Shown in pieces: positions 1-7,693 of a stretch of 17,501 nucleotides of DNA (positions are counted from its first letter, which is position 1; the number at the start of each line of letters is the position of its first letter). Origin of the DNA: Deltaproteobacteria bacterium (GTDB lineage: Bacteria > Desulfobacterota > DSM-4660 > Desulfatiglandales > Desulfatiglandaceae); assembly GCA_021159825.1 (NCBI GenBank), contig JAGHDR010000217.1:1-17501 (forward strand), in the 5' to 3' direction. The position numbers and the translations under genes are program-made. The notes under the pieces are model-generated. The model was not told the DNA's origin and searched no databases. It worked only from the letters and a program-made list of their open reading frames with translations.

Positions 1-359
1 GGGTTGTTGATGGCGGAGCGAACCAGTTTGTAGTTTTTGACCAGTCGGTGATAGGGATTTTGAGGAAAGGCCAGGGGCGATAGGTAAAGGGTATCGATTA
101 CCGGTTTTTTGAGAATCTCAAGCTCGGGTGAAACCGCTTTTAAGACTGGGAAATCATGGCCCAGCAGGTTGTGACCCAGAACGAAATCCGCGTCTTTCAC
201 CAGGTCGTCGAGCGCTTCCAGTACAGCCTTCGAGCCGGCCTTTTGGGTTCTTTCAAAAATCCGGTCATTTAAAACGGCACCCACATGCCTGATTCTTCCC
301 GTCCGGGTGGTTTCGAGATCAAGGAGCAGGGTGCGGTTCAGTAATTCAGGAATATCCAT
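1..359 (-). CDS. DEDD-family 3'-5' exonuclease domain, 5' part of a gene (probably a RecQ-like helicase)
   Basis: Only the first ~119 codons are in the window; the reading frame runs off the left edge without a stop. Residues 11-16 read LLLDLE, which gives the D-x-E ExoI motif (D14, E16), followed by an RHVGAVL strand. Residues ~61-72 (LGHNLLGHDFPVL) match the ExoII motif with N and D. A VIDTLYLSPLAFP stretch and PYHRLVKNYKLV follow. From memory, this combination is typical of the N-terminal exonuclease domain fused to RecQ-type DNA helicases in Desulfobacterota, so a repair helicase is likely, but the helicase part is outside the window. The ATG at 359 has no clear Shine-Dalgarno and the frame stays open upstream, so the start is uncertain. 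It is preceded by the small Cys-rich gene at a 55-base gap on the same strand. Confidence 0.7.
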   Translation of the reverse strand, partial: MDIPELLNRTLLLDLETTRTGRIRHVGAVLNDRIFERTQKAGSKAVLEALDDLVKDADFVLGHNLLGHDFPVLKAVSPELEILKKPVIDTLYLSPLAFPQNPYHRLVKNYKLVRSAINN

Positions 360-414
360 ATTCGGTGAGAAATGGCTCCATCCGGTATTGCCTTCCCCCT
401 TTTTATCCCGTTGC

Positions 415-672
415 TTAGGATCTCGGCAACGTGCGATCTAATTTTTCCAGCCATGACATTTGTTGGGGTGGTTTTGAATCAGGGTTTTTACCGACCGGCA
501 CCCGTTCCGGCTGAAATTTTCGTCGGACCTTTTTATCCGGAATCAAGCGGGGGAAGAGGGAAAGCTGCAAATAATTGTAGTAGTCGGGGCAGGCCATGCC
601 CTTGCACCTTTCACACACGCTCACGTCAACCTTATGCTGGGTTTTTTTCTGTCTACAGGTAATGTAAGGCAA
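415..672 (-). CDS. small Cys-rich protein of unknown function, TTG start
   Basis: This is an 85-residue protein whose function I do not recognise. I place the start at the TTG at 670-672 because GGGAGGG lies four bases upstream and because it begins 17 bases after the pgm stop codon; the longer ATG version would overlap the end of pgm by 77 bases with a peptide of no family character. The N-terminal third has four cysteines, C6, C20, C23 and C28, spaced C-x13-C-x2-C-x4-C, which suggests a small zinc-binding knuckle or, less likely, an Fe-S site. The C-terminal half is rich in Lys, Arg and Pro and probably disordered. No signal peptide or membrane segment is visible. It sits on the same strand between pgm and the exonuclease gene and is probably co-transcribed with them. 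Confidence 0.6.
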   Translation of the reverse strand: MPYITCRQKKTQHKVDVSVCERCKGMACPDYYNYLQLSLFPRLIPDKKVRRKFQPERVPVGKNPDSKPPQQMSWLEKLDRTLPRS

Positions 673-688
673 GTTACCCTCCCGCCTG

Positions 689-2311
689 TTACCGGTTGAA
701 AATACAATCGTGGACTTCCCCATAAATGCGTTTCCAAAGGTCCTCGCCGCCAAAGCTCTCCACATAAACCTTCATTTTGGGCTCAGTCCCCGATGGGCGA
801 ACGGCAAACCATGAGCCATCTCCCAGTGTAACCTTGACACCCCCGATGGATGCCCCGTTTCCAGCCGCAGTGGTGGCGACGGATGCAATGGGCAAACCAG
901 CTACCGAAGAGACCTTTACGGACTCGGGGGTGAGATCTTTCAACACCTGACGCTGCTCCGGGGAGATGGGCCCATCGACCCTTTTATAAAAGGGCGCACC
1001 ATGGTTGGGGACCAGAATATTTTCATAGATCTCAGCCGGCGTTTTTTCGGTTCTTGCAATGATTTCCGCCGATAAAAGGCCTGCTGAGAAACCGTCCTTG
1101 TCCGTGCACCACGAAAGGCCATCCATTCTCAAAAAAGACGCCCCCGCGCTCTCCTCACCCCCAAAAGCAAGGTCACCCTTCAAAAGTCCGTCCACAAACC
1201 ACTTAAACCCCACCGGGACCTCATAAAGAATTCGGCCCATATCCTTGACCACCCGATCGATCATGGTACTGCTTACCAGGGTTTTGCCGATTTTGAGACC
1301 GGAACGCCATAACGGCCGGTGCTGCAGCAAGTACCAGATGGCCACGGAGAGGTAATGATTGGGGTTCATAAGCCCTGTGGGACACACGATGCCGTGGCGA
1401 TCATAATCCGGGTCGTTCCCCCAGGCCACATCAAAACGATCGGCCAAGGCAATGAGGTTTGCCATGGCGTAGGGAGACGAGCAGTCCATGCGGATTTCAC
1501 CATCCCCGTCCAGGGGCATGAACCCAAAAGCCGGGTCCACACGGGGGTTTACGATTTCTATATCCAACCCATAGGTTTCAGCGATCACATGCCAGAAATG
1601 CACGCCGGATCCCCCCATGGGATCTACGCCCATTCGAACGCCTGCTTCCCGGATGGCCTTCATATCAACCACCTGATCGAGCGCTTTGACAAAAGGGGTG
1701 ATAAAATCCTCCTTGTGGGTAGTCGATACGGCACAGGCCTTTTGATAGGGGATCCGCTTGATATGGTTTTGATCCTGCTCCATGAGCCGGTTGGCCCGAT
1801 CCTGGATCCAGCGGGTTTCCGCCACATCGGCAGGACCGCCATGGGGGGGATTGTATTTGAACCCCCCGTCCCGGGGTGGGTTATGGGAAGGGGTAATGAC
1901 CACGCCGTCTGCCGGCTGGTTTTTCGGATTCCGGTTATGCGTCACAATCAGAAAAGAAATCACCGGGGTGGGTGTATACTCATCTTTTTCGTGAATAACC
2001 GTTTCAACCCCATTGGCGGCAAACACCTCCAGCGCGGTCCGAAAAGCCGGTATGGAAAGGGCATGGGTGTCAAACCCCATGAACAGCGGCCCCTTGCGGC
2101 CTTTCTCCGACCGAAAATCACAGATGGCTTGTGCCATGGCAGCCACGTGCATCTCATTGAAGGTTCCCTTCAAGGCGGATCCCCGGTGTCCGGATGTGCC
2201 GAAAGAAACCGGACCCGTTATATCAAGCGTATAATAAGCGGATACCAATTCGGGAATATTTTCCAGCATGGATTCCGGCGCCTTTTTTCCGGCCAGTCGA
2301 TGAAGTGTCAT
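689..2311 (-). CDS. pgm: phosphoglucomutase, alpha-D-glucose-phosphate specific
   Basis: The enzyme interconverts glucose 1-phosphate and glucose 6-phosphate in the cytoplasm, linking glycogen and nucleotide-sugar synthesis to glycolysis. The 540-residue product matches the length of the E. coli Pgm type (about 546). Visible motifs are VSFGTSGHRG near residue 35; the phosphoserine loop TPSHNPP with S142; the Mg-binding loop NDPDYDRHG with D300, D302 and D304; the sugar-binding loop GGEESAG at 384-390; and the phosphate-binding RPSGTEPK at 505-512. All four catalytic regions are intact. The ATG has a strong ribosome binding site, AAAGGAG, six bases upstream. The broken hexokinase gene lies upstream on the same strand; an intact hexokinase would feed glucose 6-phosphate to this enzyme. 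Confidence 0.95.
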   Translation of the reverse strand: MTLHRLAGKKAPESMLENIPELVSAYYTLDITGPVSFGTSGHRGSALKGTFNEMHVAAMAQAICDFRSEKGRKGPLFMGFDTHALSIPAFRTALEVFAANGVETVIHEKDEYTPTPVISFLIVTHNRNPKNQPADGVVITPSHNPPRDGGFKYNPPHGGPADVAETRWIQDRANRLMEQDQNHIKRIPYQKACAVSTTHKEDFITPFVKALDQVVDMKAIREAGVRMGVDPMGGSGVHFWHVIAETYGLDIEIVNPRVDPAFGFMPLDGDGEIRMDCSSPYAMANLIALADRFDVAWGNDPDYDRHGIVCPTGLMNPNHYLSVAIWYLLQHRPLWRSGLKIGKTLVSSTMIDRVVKDMGRILYEVPVGFKWFVDGLLKGDLAFGGEESAGASFLRMDGLSWCTDKDGFSAGLLSAEIIARTEKTPAEIYENILVPNHGAPFYKRVDGPISPEQRQVLKDLTPESVKVSSVAGLPIASVATTAAGNGASIGGVKVTLGDGSWFAVRPSGTEPKMKVYVESFGGEDLWKRIYGEVHDCIFNR

Positions 2312-2358
2312 TGTTTACTCCTTTCGGAAGTCATCCATTCAGACAGTCTGCAGTTTCC

Positions 2359-2388
2359 AGAATAGACCCATTTCCGTGCTTTTGACAA
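2359..2388 (-). promoter_or_regulatory. possible sigma-70-type promoter of pgm
   Basis: On the minus strand TTGTCA (2388-2383) and TATTCT (2364-2359) are separated by 18 bases, about 50 bases before the pgm start. The rest of the 169-base gap between pgm and the hexokinase remnant (2312-2480) shows nothing else recognisable. This is a consensus match by eye only. Confidence 0.3.
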
Positions 2389-2480
2389 CCGGAATCTGGA
2401 ATCAATTATCTGCTTTCAAAAATCCGAGGTCCTGAAAATTTCCCCTCTCCTTCTATTGGGTTTGCATTCCCTTAAAAATA

Positions 2481-3859
2481 TCAGGCGCTACCTGCTTCAG
2501 AGGATGCGGCAACCGCAGCGATGATAGCCGCACCCTTCCCGGAGCCGTCTTTGGAGTGCACCAATGTTATTCTTTCCGCTTTTTCCCCATAGAGTTCTTC
2601 GAACACATCCGTCATTTTGGTTTTGAATCCGGAGTATTTCTCAAAAAGTGAACCATCAATCCCCACAGTGTGTACATTTTTTAGTTTCGGATCTATCCAG
2701 GTCAACACGGCCGATATGGCCGCCGCCCCGAGCCTGGCAGCCCTGGCCGAAACGATCCGGCACAGGCGTTGAAACAGGATTTATCGTGAAGGGTAATATT
2801 TGAAAACCCATTTCGTTCAAAAAATAATGCTACACCATCCAGACGATCTGTTCTATCACCTTCAATCCGGGACATATCTTCTGTCTTCAAGGAACCCCTT
2901 TCCTGAAAATACTCAGCCGCCGGCGTTTCGTTTAAAAATATGAGGTCTCTTCTTATGAGATCCATTAAAACCAGTCTCATAATCTCCCCCAGGTACATCC
3001 CGGATACCATTTTTTCCAGGACCATGGCACCCGGATTAACCGAAGATTTGTTCAGGAGCCTGTCGTAACAGGTAATCCTCACTTTATCGAAATTGCCCCA
3101 TTCCATATTGACAACCATATGCCCATTGGGATTCGCCGTGTTCAACTTCTTTATCCTGGAAATCGCCTCCCGGTAACAGACATTGGTTCCGGTACCCATA
3201 ATAACCCCCAGATCACAAGCAGGGTCGGCATAGCTTCCGGCAGCGAGCGTGCCCACCGTATCATTGGCGAGAGCCGTAATATTGATGCAGCTGATATCTT
3301 TCCGCCTCAACGCCTCATTTAAGAGCAGAATAACATCCTGTCCCTGCACACCGGTTGCCGTAAACCCTTTTGTCCAGACGATCAGCTTACCGGCAGCAAT
3401 ACTGGTTTGTTCCACCGGAAAAGAAAATGTAAAGGCGAGGTCATGGGTTTTGCTTCTGTCAACATGGTTTTCCGTCAGAAAGGCATCAATACAGTCAGCA
3501 ATAAAATCAAAGAGTTCCGACCCAGTTCCCTGCATTTTTTTTTGGGGAATGGCGAACTTTCCGGCAAAAGGCACTCCGGCATTTCTTTTCCCATCAAGCC
3601 TGACGGTGAGCACTCTGAAGTTCGTTCCCCCCAGATCAAGGGCAAGAAACTCGCCCGCTTCATTTCCTTTGGGTTTGTCGATAAACGAAGGGATCATCTT
3701 GAGGGAGCTTTCATCGCCAGACAAACCTTTCCCCATTTCAGCGTGAAAATCCTGGATCATCACCCTGATATCATTTACTGAAATTGAAAATAATTCTTCT
3801 AAATATGAAAAAAATTCTTCACAGGCAACAGGCGAGGCATCAACCATGGCTTGCTCCAT
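2481..3859 (-). pseudogene. eukaryotic-type hexokinase, disrupted by a one-base frameshift
   Basis: Two minus-strand frames together encode one hexokinase of about 455 residues, the size of a 50-kDa yeast-type enzyme that phosphorylates hexoses with ATP. The N-terminal frame contains LALDLGGTNFRVL (~72-84), the hexokinase signature AFTFSFP...VWTKGF (~142-166), the catalytic-Asp region ANDTVGTLAAGSY with D200, and GTGTNVCY. That frame then runs into 24 unrelated residues. The second frame supplies the missing C-terminal part: a conserved FQRLCRIVSARAARLGAAA helix, GIDGSLFEKY and the adenosine-binding KDGSGKGAA. The second frame meets a TAA at 2781-2783, so the shift must lie just after it, at about 2771-2780; the simplest explanation is loss of one base. 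The annotated ATG at 3859 lacks a Shine-Dalgarno; the second ATG (3847) has GGAG six bases upstream and may be the original start. A sequencing error could also produce this picture. Confidence 0.85.
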
Positions 3860-4020
3860 AATATCAAATTCAATCTATAGCACGGAAACGAAGGCAACTT
3901 TGACCTGAACTTTTTAAGAACCGAAAAAAACATTTAACAAATTGTGGCCTTTCAAAGCCAATAATCATATGATTCGATGAAATTACATATCTTTTGTAAC
4001 CGGAATAAGCAAGCAATACC

Positions 4021-4238
4021 ACTGCTTCAGGAATTTTTTCGATGATGGATGCTGAAACCCTGAATCCAACTTTCAAAGTGGTGGGATTTGGAAACACCCT
4101 GCTGGATGAAAACGATGTGAAAGGAACTGAATTTACAAAAAAGAGCGGTCATCACAGGCCATGAAAGATTCCATGACAAGAGCCCGGGTGGCCCCTGAGG
4201 AAATTGACTATATCAATGCCCACGGCATCTCTATATGA
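4021..4238 (+). pseudogene. decayed fragment of a beta-ketoacyl synthase (FabF/KS family)
   Basis: Positions 4158-4238 translate to AMKDSM...APEEIDYINAHGIS followed by a stop; this is the very characteristic region around the first active-site His of ketosynthases (normally EEIDYINAHGTST), with the Thr changed. In a neighbouring frame, 4069-4134 gives a KVVGFGNTLL-like stretch and GTEFT, which would lie just upstream in a KS, so a frameshift near 4135-4145 separates the two pieces. The active-site Cys domain and all of the C-terminus are missing. The region 3860-4020 between this fragment and the hexokinase start shows no gene I can support. The fragment lies on the opposite strand to its neighbours, just beyond the 3' side of tRNA-Leu. 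The HGIS piece is secure; the upstream limit is approximate. Confidence 0.65.
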
Positions 4239-4253
4239 ACTACCTTGAGCCCC

Positions 4254-4289
4254 AAAAAAGAAAAGCCGTAACCAGTTAAGATTACGGCT
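4254..4289 (-). terminator. rho-independent terminator after tRNA-Leu
   Basis: An 8-bp perfect stem, AGCCGTAA (4264-4271) with TTACGGCT (4282-4289), has a 10-base loop. On the minus strand it is followed by TTTTCTTTTTT. It lies 13 bases past the CCA end of tRNA-Leu and should end the gap-tpiA-secG-tRNA transcript. Confidence 0.8.
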
Positions 4290-4301
4290 AATTCTAATTG
4301 A

Positions 4302-4388
4302 TGGTGCCGAAGGCGGGACTTGAACCCGCACGGGCATAGCCCACTACCCCCTCAAGATAGCGTGTCTACCAGGTTCCACCACTTCGGC
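4302..4388 (-). tRNA. tRNA-Leu, anticodon GAG
   Basis: The 87-base gene reads, on the minus strand, acceptor GCCGAAG pairing perfectly with CTTCGGC, discriminator A and an encoded CCA at 4304-4302. The anticodon stem is CTATC/GGTAG around loop TTGAGGG, placing anticodon GAG at 4353-4351 for CUU/CUC leucine codons. There is a long class II variable arm (TGGGC/GCCCG) and a T arm GCGGG-TTCAAGT-CCCGC. The tRNA begins 16 bases after the secG stop and is probably cut from the same transcript. The same order, secG then tRNA-Leu(GAG), is known in E. coli (leuU). Confidence 0.97.
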
Positions 4389-4404
4389 ACAATAAACTTG
4401 ACAA

Positions 4405-4731
4405 TTACTTTCCCTGCGTGCCGTCACTTGCCGGCGGTGCCGTGCCGGGGGCTTCAGAAGTCTGTTTAACCGGATGAACATCCTGCATAATGGAAGTATT
4501 GGCACCCCCTCCAATAAAAACAGAAAGTCCCAGAGAGGTTAACATAAAGATGACCGCAATAGCGGTGGTGACTTTATGCAACAAAGAGGTGGCACCGCCG
4601 CTGCCAAAAACCGTCTGACTTGATCCCCCGAAAGCAGCACCCATTCCAGCGCCTTTCCCTTTCTGAAGAAGAACGATCAAAATAAGCGCCACGCATACAC
4701 AGACATGCAATACTATCAAAACGAGGAACAT
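4405..4731 (-). CDS. secG: preprotein translocase subunit SecG
   Basis: SecG is the small inner-membrane subunit of the SecYEG protein-conducting channel. The 108-residue product has two hydrophobic helices, about residues 1-21 and 53-74. Between them lies the hallmark cytoplasmic loop LLQKGKGAGMGAAFGG (~21-36) followed by SSQTVFGSGGA. The C-terminal tail is short, polar and rich in Pro, Thr and Ala, and it varies in this family. GAGAGAGGG upstream of the ATG serves as ribosome binding site. It follows tpiA by 98 bases and precedes tRNA-Leu by 16 bases, the common tpiA-secG-tRNA arrangement of proteobacteria. Confidence 0.95.
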   Translation of the reverse strand: MFLVLIVLHVCVCVALILIVLLQKGKGAGMGAAFGGSSQTVFGSGGATSLLHKVTTAIAVIFMLTSLGLSVFIGGGANTSIMQDVHPVKQTSEAPGTAPPASDGTQGK

Positions 4732-4783
4732 CCAAAGCCCTCTCTCTTTAAAAAAATTAAGCGCTAAAACGATTAATCAAGGA

Positions 4784-4812
4784 GATATAATTCATTACAT
4801 CCCTTTTTGCAA
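4784..4812 (-). promoter_or_regulatory. weak candidate promoter before secG
   Basis: On the minus strand TTGCAA (4812-4807) and TATATC (4789-4784) are 17 bases apart within the 98-base tpiA-secG gap. Each element matches consensus at only four of six positions, so secG may equally be read through from gap-tpiA. Confidence 0.22.
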
Positions 4813-4829
4813 CAAAAAATTTTGGGTTG

Positions 4830-5600
4830 TTATGCCTCCCGGTAGCGGATAAGCTGAACAAAAGAGTCTCCTTTAAGACTTGCACCACCCACCAGAGCCC
4901 CATCAATATCCGGTTCCGTCATAAGTCTTTTAACGTTATCGGGTTTTACGCTTCCGCCATAGAGGATCCTGACCTGGGCTGCGGTTCCTGAGTTAAAGGT
5001 CTTCTCAATCCATAATCGAATAAACTGATGTACTTCCTCAGCCTGTTCAGGCGTAGCCATCTTTCCAGTCCCGATGGCCCACACCGGTTCATAGGCCAGA
5101 ATGGTTGTGGTCGGCATCATCTGATCCGCCCTGAAATTATCCAAGGACAAATCCAACTGCTCTTTAATGACCTCAAATGTCCGTTCGGCTTCCCTTTCCT
5201 CAAGGGTTTCCCCCACGCAGACAACGGGGATCAACCCCAGAAAAGAGGCCGCCTTGACCTTGAGATTAACCACTTCACTGGTTTCATTGAAAAGCGTTCG
5301 CCTTTCCGAGTGGCCCAGTATGACATGCGTACAACCGGACTGTTGAAGCATCCTTCCCGAAATCTCTCCGGTGTATGCCCCGTTCATTTCCCAGTGCATA
5401 TTCTGTGCGGCAAGGAAAATTTTTGATTCGTCAATGACGCCTCTCACGGCAGCAAGGTGTGTAAACGGCGGGGCTACCAGAACCTCAACGTCCGATACAT
5501 TCCTGATCCCGGAACCAACGGCTTCAGCAAGCGCCACGGCTTCATCAAGACTCAGGTTCATTTTCCAGTTTCCGGCAATCATAGGCGTTCTTTCAAACAT
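4830..5600 (-). CDS. tpiA: triosephosphate isomerase
   Basis: The enzyme interconverts dihydroxyacetone phosphate and glyceraldehyde 3-phosphate in the cytoplasm, directly supplying the substrate of the GAPDH encoded 55 bases upstream. The 256-residue length is standard. All catalytic residues are visible: K13 in GNWKMN, H97 in LGHSERR, and E171 in [11 protein letters not shown], followed by the flexible loop 6 ([12 protein letters not shown]). The phosphate-binding YGGSVKPDN and the final GGASL strand are also present. The ATG is preceded by GGGAAGGA. Phosphoglycerate kinase, often found between gap and tpiA, is absent here. Confidence 0.97.
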   Translation of the reverse strand: MFERTPMIAGNWKMNLSLDEAVALAEAVGSGIRNVSDVEVLVAPPFTHLAAVRGVIDESKIFLAAQNMHWEMNGAYTGEISGRMLQQSGCTHVILGHSERRTLFNETSEVVNLKVKAASFLGLIPVVCVGETLEEREAERTFEVIKEQLDLSLDNFRADQMMPTTTILAYEPVWAIGTGKMATPEQAEEVHQFIRLWIEKTFNSGTAAQVRILYGGSVKPDNVKRLMTEPDIDGALVGGASLKGDSFVQLIRYREA

Positions 5601-5655
5601 TTTTGAGCATCCTTCCCAGAAATTTCTCTAATTATTGAAATTCGGACAATGTTTT

Positions 5656-6654
5656 CTAGCAACCGGCCATGTAAACCGCCAGATCAACCATCCGGTTTGA
5701 GTATCCAACCTCGTTATCGTACCATGACAGGATTTTCAACATATCCCCGATTACCATGGTAGAAAGACCATCAACTGTCGATGAAACGGTGGTGCCATTA
5801 AAATCAATGGACACCAGAGGTTCGTTGGAAAAAGCAAGGATCCCTTTCAGAGAGGTTTTCGAAGCGGCTTCCATTGCCTGGTTGACCGCGTCAGCTGTGG
5901 TGGGTTTTGTCAATTGGACCACAAGGTCAACAACCGAGACATTGGGCGTGGGAACGCGGATGGACATACCATTCAATTTACCGTCCAGTTGGGGCAAAAC
6001 GAGCGCAACGGCTTTTGCCGCACCGGTTGTCGTGGGGATCATGGAAAGCCCGGCAGCCCTGGCCCGCCTCAGATCCTTATGGGGAAAATCGAGCAATCTT
6101 TGGTCACCGGTATAAGCGTGAGTGGTCGTCATCAGGCCTTTTTCGATACCGAAATGATCCAGTAAAACCTTACACACAGGCGCCAGGCAATTGGTTGTGC
6201 AAGAGGCGTTGGATACGACATGATGGGTTTTGGCATCATATTCCTGTTCATTCACCCCCATCACCACAGTGATGTCAGGGGATTTGGCAGGCGCTGAGAT
6301 AATCACCTTTTCAGCCCCTGCATCCAAATGCCCGGAAGCACTTTCCCGATCCCGGAAAAGCCCCGTACATTCAAAGACCGTTTCGACCCCCAGTTCACCC
6401 CACGGCAGTCTGGATGGATCTTTCTCGGAATAGATCTCAATCTCTTTTCCATTGACGATCAGAGAACGCTCCCCACTTGATACGTCTTCCCCGAAGGCGC
6501 CGTGAACCGAATCGTACTTCAACAAGTGTGCCAGGGTCGCCGTATCCGTTAAATCATTAATGGCAACCAGTTCAATATCCGGATTATTAAAACCGGCTCT
6601 GAAAACCATCCTACCGATGCGGCCGAAACCGTTAACAGCCACCTTTAAAGCCAT
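5656..6654 (-). CDS. gap: glyceraldehyde-3-phosphate dehydrogenase, type I
   Basis: This NAD-linked enzyme of central glycolysis and gluconeogenesis oxidises and phosphorylates glyceraldehyde 3-phosphate. I start it at the ATG at 6652-6654 (332 residues) because AAGGAGG lies seven bases upstream; a TTG two codons earlier is an inferior choice. The N-terminal Rossmann fold begins VNGFGRIGR; N33-D34 in AINDLTD is typical of NAD rather than NADP preference. The catalytic Cys is C152 in SNASCTTNCLAP. Phosphate-site motifs STTTGAAKAVALV-like and WYDNEVGYS are intact. It heads the gap-tpiA-secG-tRNA group, separated by 101 bases from the EIIA gene before it. Confidence 0.96.
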   Translation of the reverse strand: MALKVAVNGFGRIGRMVFRAGFNNPDIELVAINDLTDTATLAHLLKYDSVHGAFGEDVSSGERSLIVNGKEIEIYSEKDPSRLPWGELGVETVFECTGLFRDRESASGHLDAGAEKVIISAPAKSPDITVVMGVNEQEYDAKTHHVVSNASCTTNCLAPVCKVLLDHFGIEKGLMTTTHAYTGDQRLLDFPHKDLRRARAAGLSMIPTTTGAAKAVALVLPQLDGKLNGMSIRVPTPNVSVVDLVVQLTKPTTADAVNQAMEAASKTSLKGILAFSNEPLVSIDFNGTTVSSTVDGLSTMVIGDMLKILSWYDNEVGYSNRMVDLAVYMAGC

Positions 6655-6700
6655 TCTCAACCTCCTTGTTCAATATTTGAATGTTAATGACGTGTAAACG

Positions 6701-6738
6701 AAAAAATAAAAGGCATTTAAAAAAACATGGCATATGCC
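6701..6738 (-). terminator. weak candidate terminator after the EIIA gene
   Basis: On the minus strand GGCAT (6738-6734) can pair with ATGCC (6716-6712), followed by TTTTATTTTTT. The stem is only five base pairs with a 17-base loop, so termination may be partial; a competing 10-base palindrome (6729-6738) overlaps it. Confidence 0.3.
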
Positions 6739-6755
6739 GGCAACACCTAAAAATA

Positions 6756-7157
6756 TCAGTCCGACTTCAAGAGTTTTCCGGCCAGGGCGATGCTTCGCTT
6801 TCCAGCCTGTTCCGCTCTCTCGCCCAATTCGCTCAGAGTCAAATGGTCACGATCCCTGGCAACAGCCATCACCATGGGCAGGTTAACCCCGGTCAGAACC
6901 TCAAGCATCTCATCCTCGAGAAATGAAAGGCTGAGGTTTGACGGCGTACCACCAAACATATCCGTCAAAACAAGAACGCCCTGTCCCTTATCAAGTGATT
7001 TTATCGTATTTGATATGACCTGCAGAATTTCCTTGCTTTCAGTTGTCTGGGTAACGGCAATGGCATCGGCAGCTTCCAGTTTTCCAACAATAAGTTCTGC
7101 GGCATTCAAGAATTCCCGCCCCAGATTACAATGCGAAATAATCAGTAATCCTACCAT
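6756..7157 (-). CDS. PTS system mannose-family EIIA component
   Basis: The 133-residue protein is a stand-alone EIIA domain of the mannose/fructose/sorbose PTS family. The phospho-accepting His is H9 in LLIISHCNLG, and the second hallmark LTDMFGGTPSN lies at residues 64-74. No IIB, IIC or IID transport subunit is encoded nearby, so a regulatory rather than sugar-uptake role is inferred: it would take phosphate from HPr and act together with PtsN, whose gene is 33 bases upstream. HPr and EI are not in this window. It is the last gene of the kdsA-to-EIIA run before a weak terminator. Confidence 0.9.
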   Translation of the reverse strand: MVGLLIISHCNLGREFLNAAELIVGKLEAADAIAVTQTTESKEILQVISNTIKSLDKGQGVLVLTDMFGGTPSNLSLSFLEDEMLEVLTGVNLPMVMAVARDRDHLTLSELGERAEQAGKRSIALAGKLLKSD

Positions 7158-7190
7158 GGTTATATCAAACCCTCATCCGTTAAAGAGATT

Positions 7191-7652
7191 TCAGGCATCT
7201 CCATCCGTTTGAATAATTGTTTGGTAAATCTCTTCTCGAGATTCGACCTGCATTAACGCCCTTCTAAACGTGCTGCTTTTCAAAATCCTCGCAATTTTGG
7301 TCAAAACCTGCAGGTGAACACCGGAAGAATTTTCAGGGGCCAGAAGAAGAAAGAAGAGGAAAGCCGGCTGGCCATCCATTGAATCAAAATCAAGGCCCTT
7401 TTTACTCCTGCCAAAGGACACAATGGGCTGTTTCACTGAACTCAGTTTCCCATGTGGGATGGCGACGCCGTCGCCGATTCCCGTACTGCCGAGGTGTTCC
7501 CGTTCAATCAGCACTTTTACAAGCAACCCTTTATCAATATTCGCATCATAATTTGCTATCACCTCGGCGAGCTCTCCCAAAACACCCTTCTTGTCTTTGG
7601 CCTTGAGTTCCGGGATTATGTTGTCTATAGCTAGAATTTCAGAAAGTCTCAT
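7191..7652 (-). CDS. ptsN: PTS IIA-like nitrogen regulatory protein PtsN (EIIA-Ntr)
   Basis: PtsN is a fructose-type EIIA domain working in the regulatory phosphotransferase chain rather than in sugar import; in other proteobacteria it affects nitrogen, potassium and envelope responses. The phosphorylated His is H67 in DGVAIPHGKL. The STGIG segment just before it and the C-terminal helix region with LQVLTKIARIL are typical. I use the ATG at 7652 (153 residues, the usual ~150); an upstream TTG at 7685 adds eleven hydrophobic residues and neither start has a good Shine-Dalgarno. It follows hpf by 41 bases, the classic rpoN-hpf-ptsN order. Confidence 0.92.
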   Translation of the reverse strand: MRLSEILAIDNIIPELKAKDKKGVLGELAEVIANYDANIDKGLLVKVLIEREHLGSTGIGDGVAIPHGKLSSVKQPIVSFGRSKKGLDFDSMDGQPAFLFFLLLAPENSSGVHLQVLTKIARILKSSTFRRALMQVESREEIYQTIIQTDGDA

Positions 7653-7693
7653 CACATAAACCAATAAAATGAACCATTCACCCAAAAAATTGA

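Noticed and set aside
415..765. ATG-started 116-residue version of the small Cys-rich protein
   Set aside because: Its first 31 residues overlap the conserved C-terminus of pgm; the TTG at 672 has a far better ribosome binding site.
1319..2365. 348-residue plus-strand open frame opposite pgm
   Set aside because: It is antisense to a complete Pgm with all catalytic motifs and has no family character; it is a shadow of that gene.
3870..4097. 75-residue minus-strand frame upstream of the hexokinase
   Set aside because: It is antisense to the ketosynthase remnant, has no ribosome binding site and no recognisable features.
2312..4301. Direct repeat of the tRNA-Leu 3' end as evidence for an integrated element
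   Set aside because: I looked for a second copy of the GTCCCGCCTTCGGCACCA end between pgm and the tRNA and saw none, and no integrase is present.
4152..4337. 61-residue minus-strand frame beginning VRVQVPPSAP
   Set aside because: It reads through the 3' half of tRNA-Leu and the terminator; such peptides are a known artefact of translating tRNA genes.
6670..6698. TTTACA-17-TATTGA promoter-like pair just before gap
   Set aside because: The transcription start would fall within the ribosome binding site of gap, leaving no usable leader.
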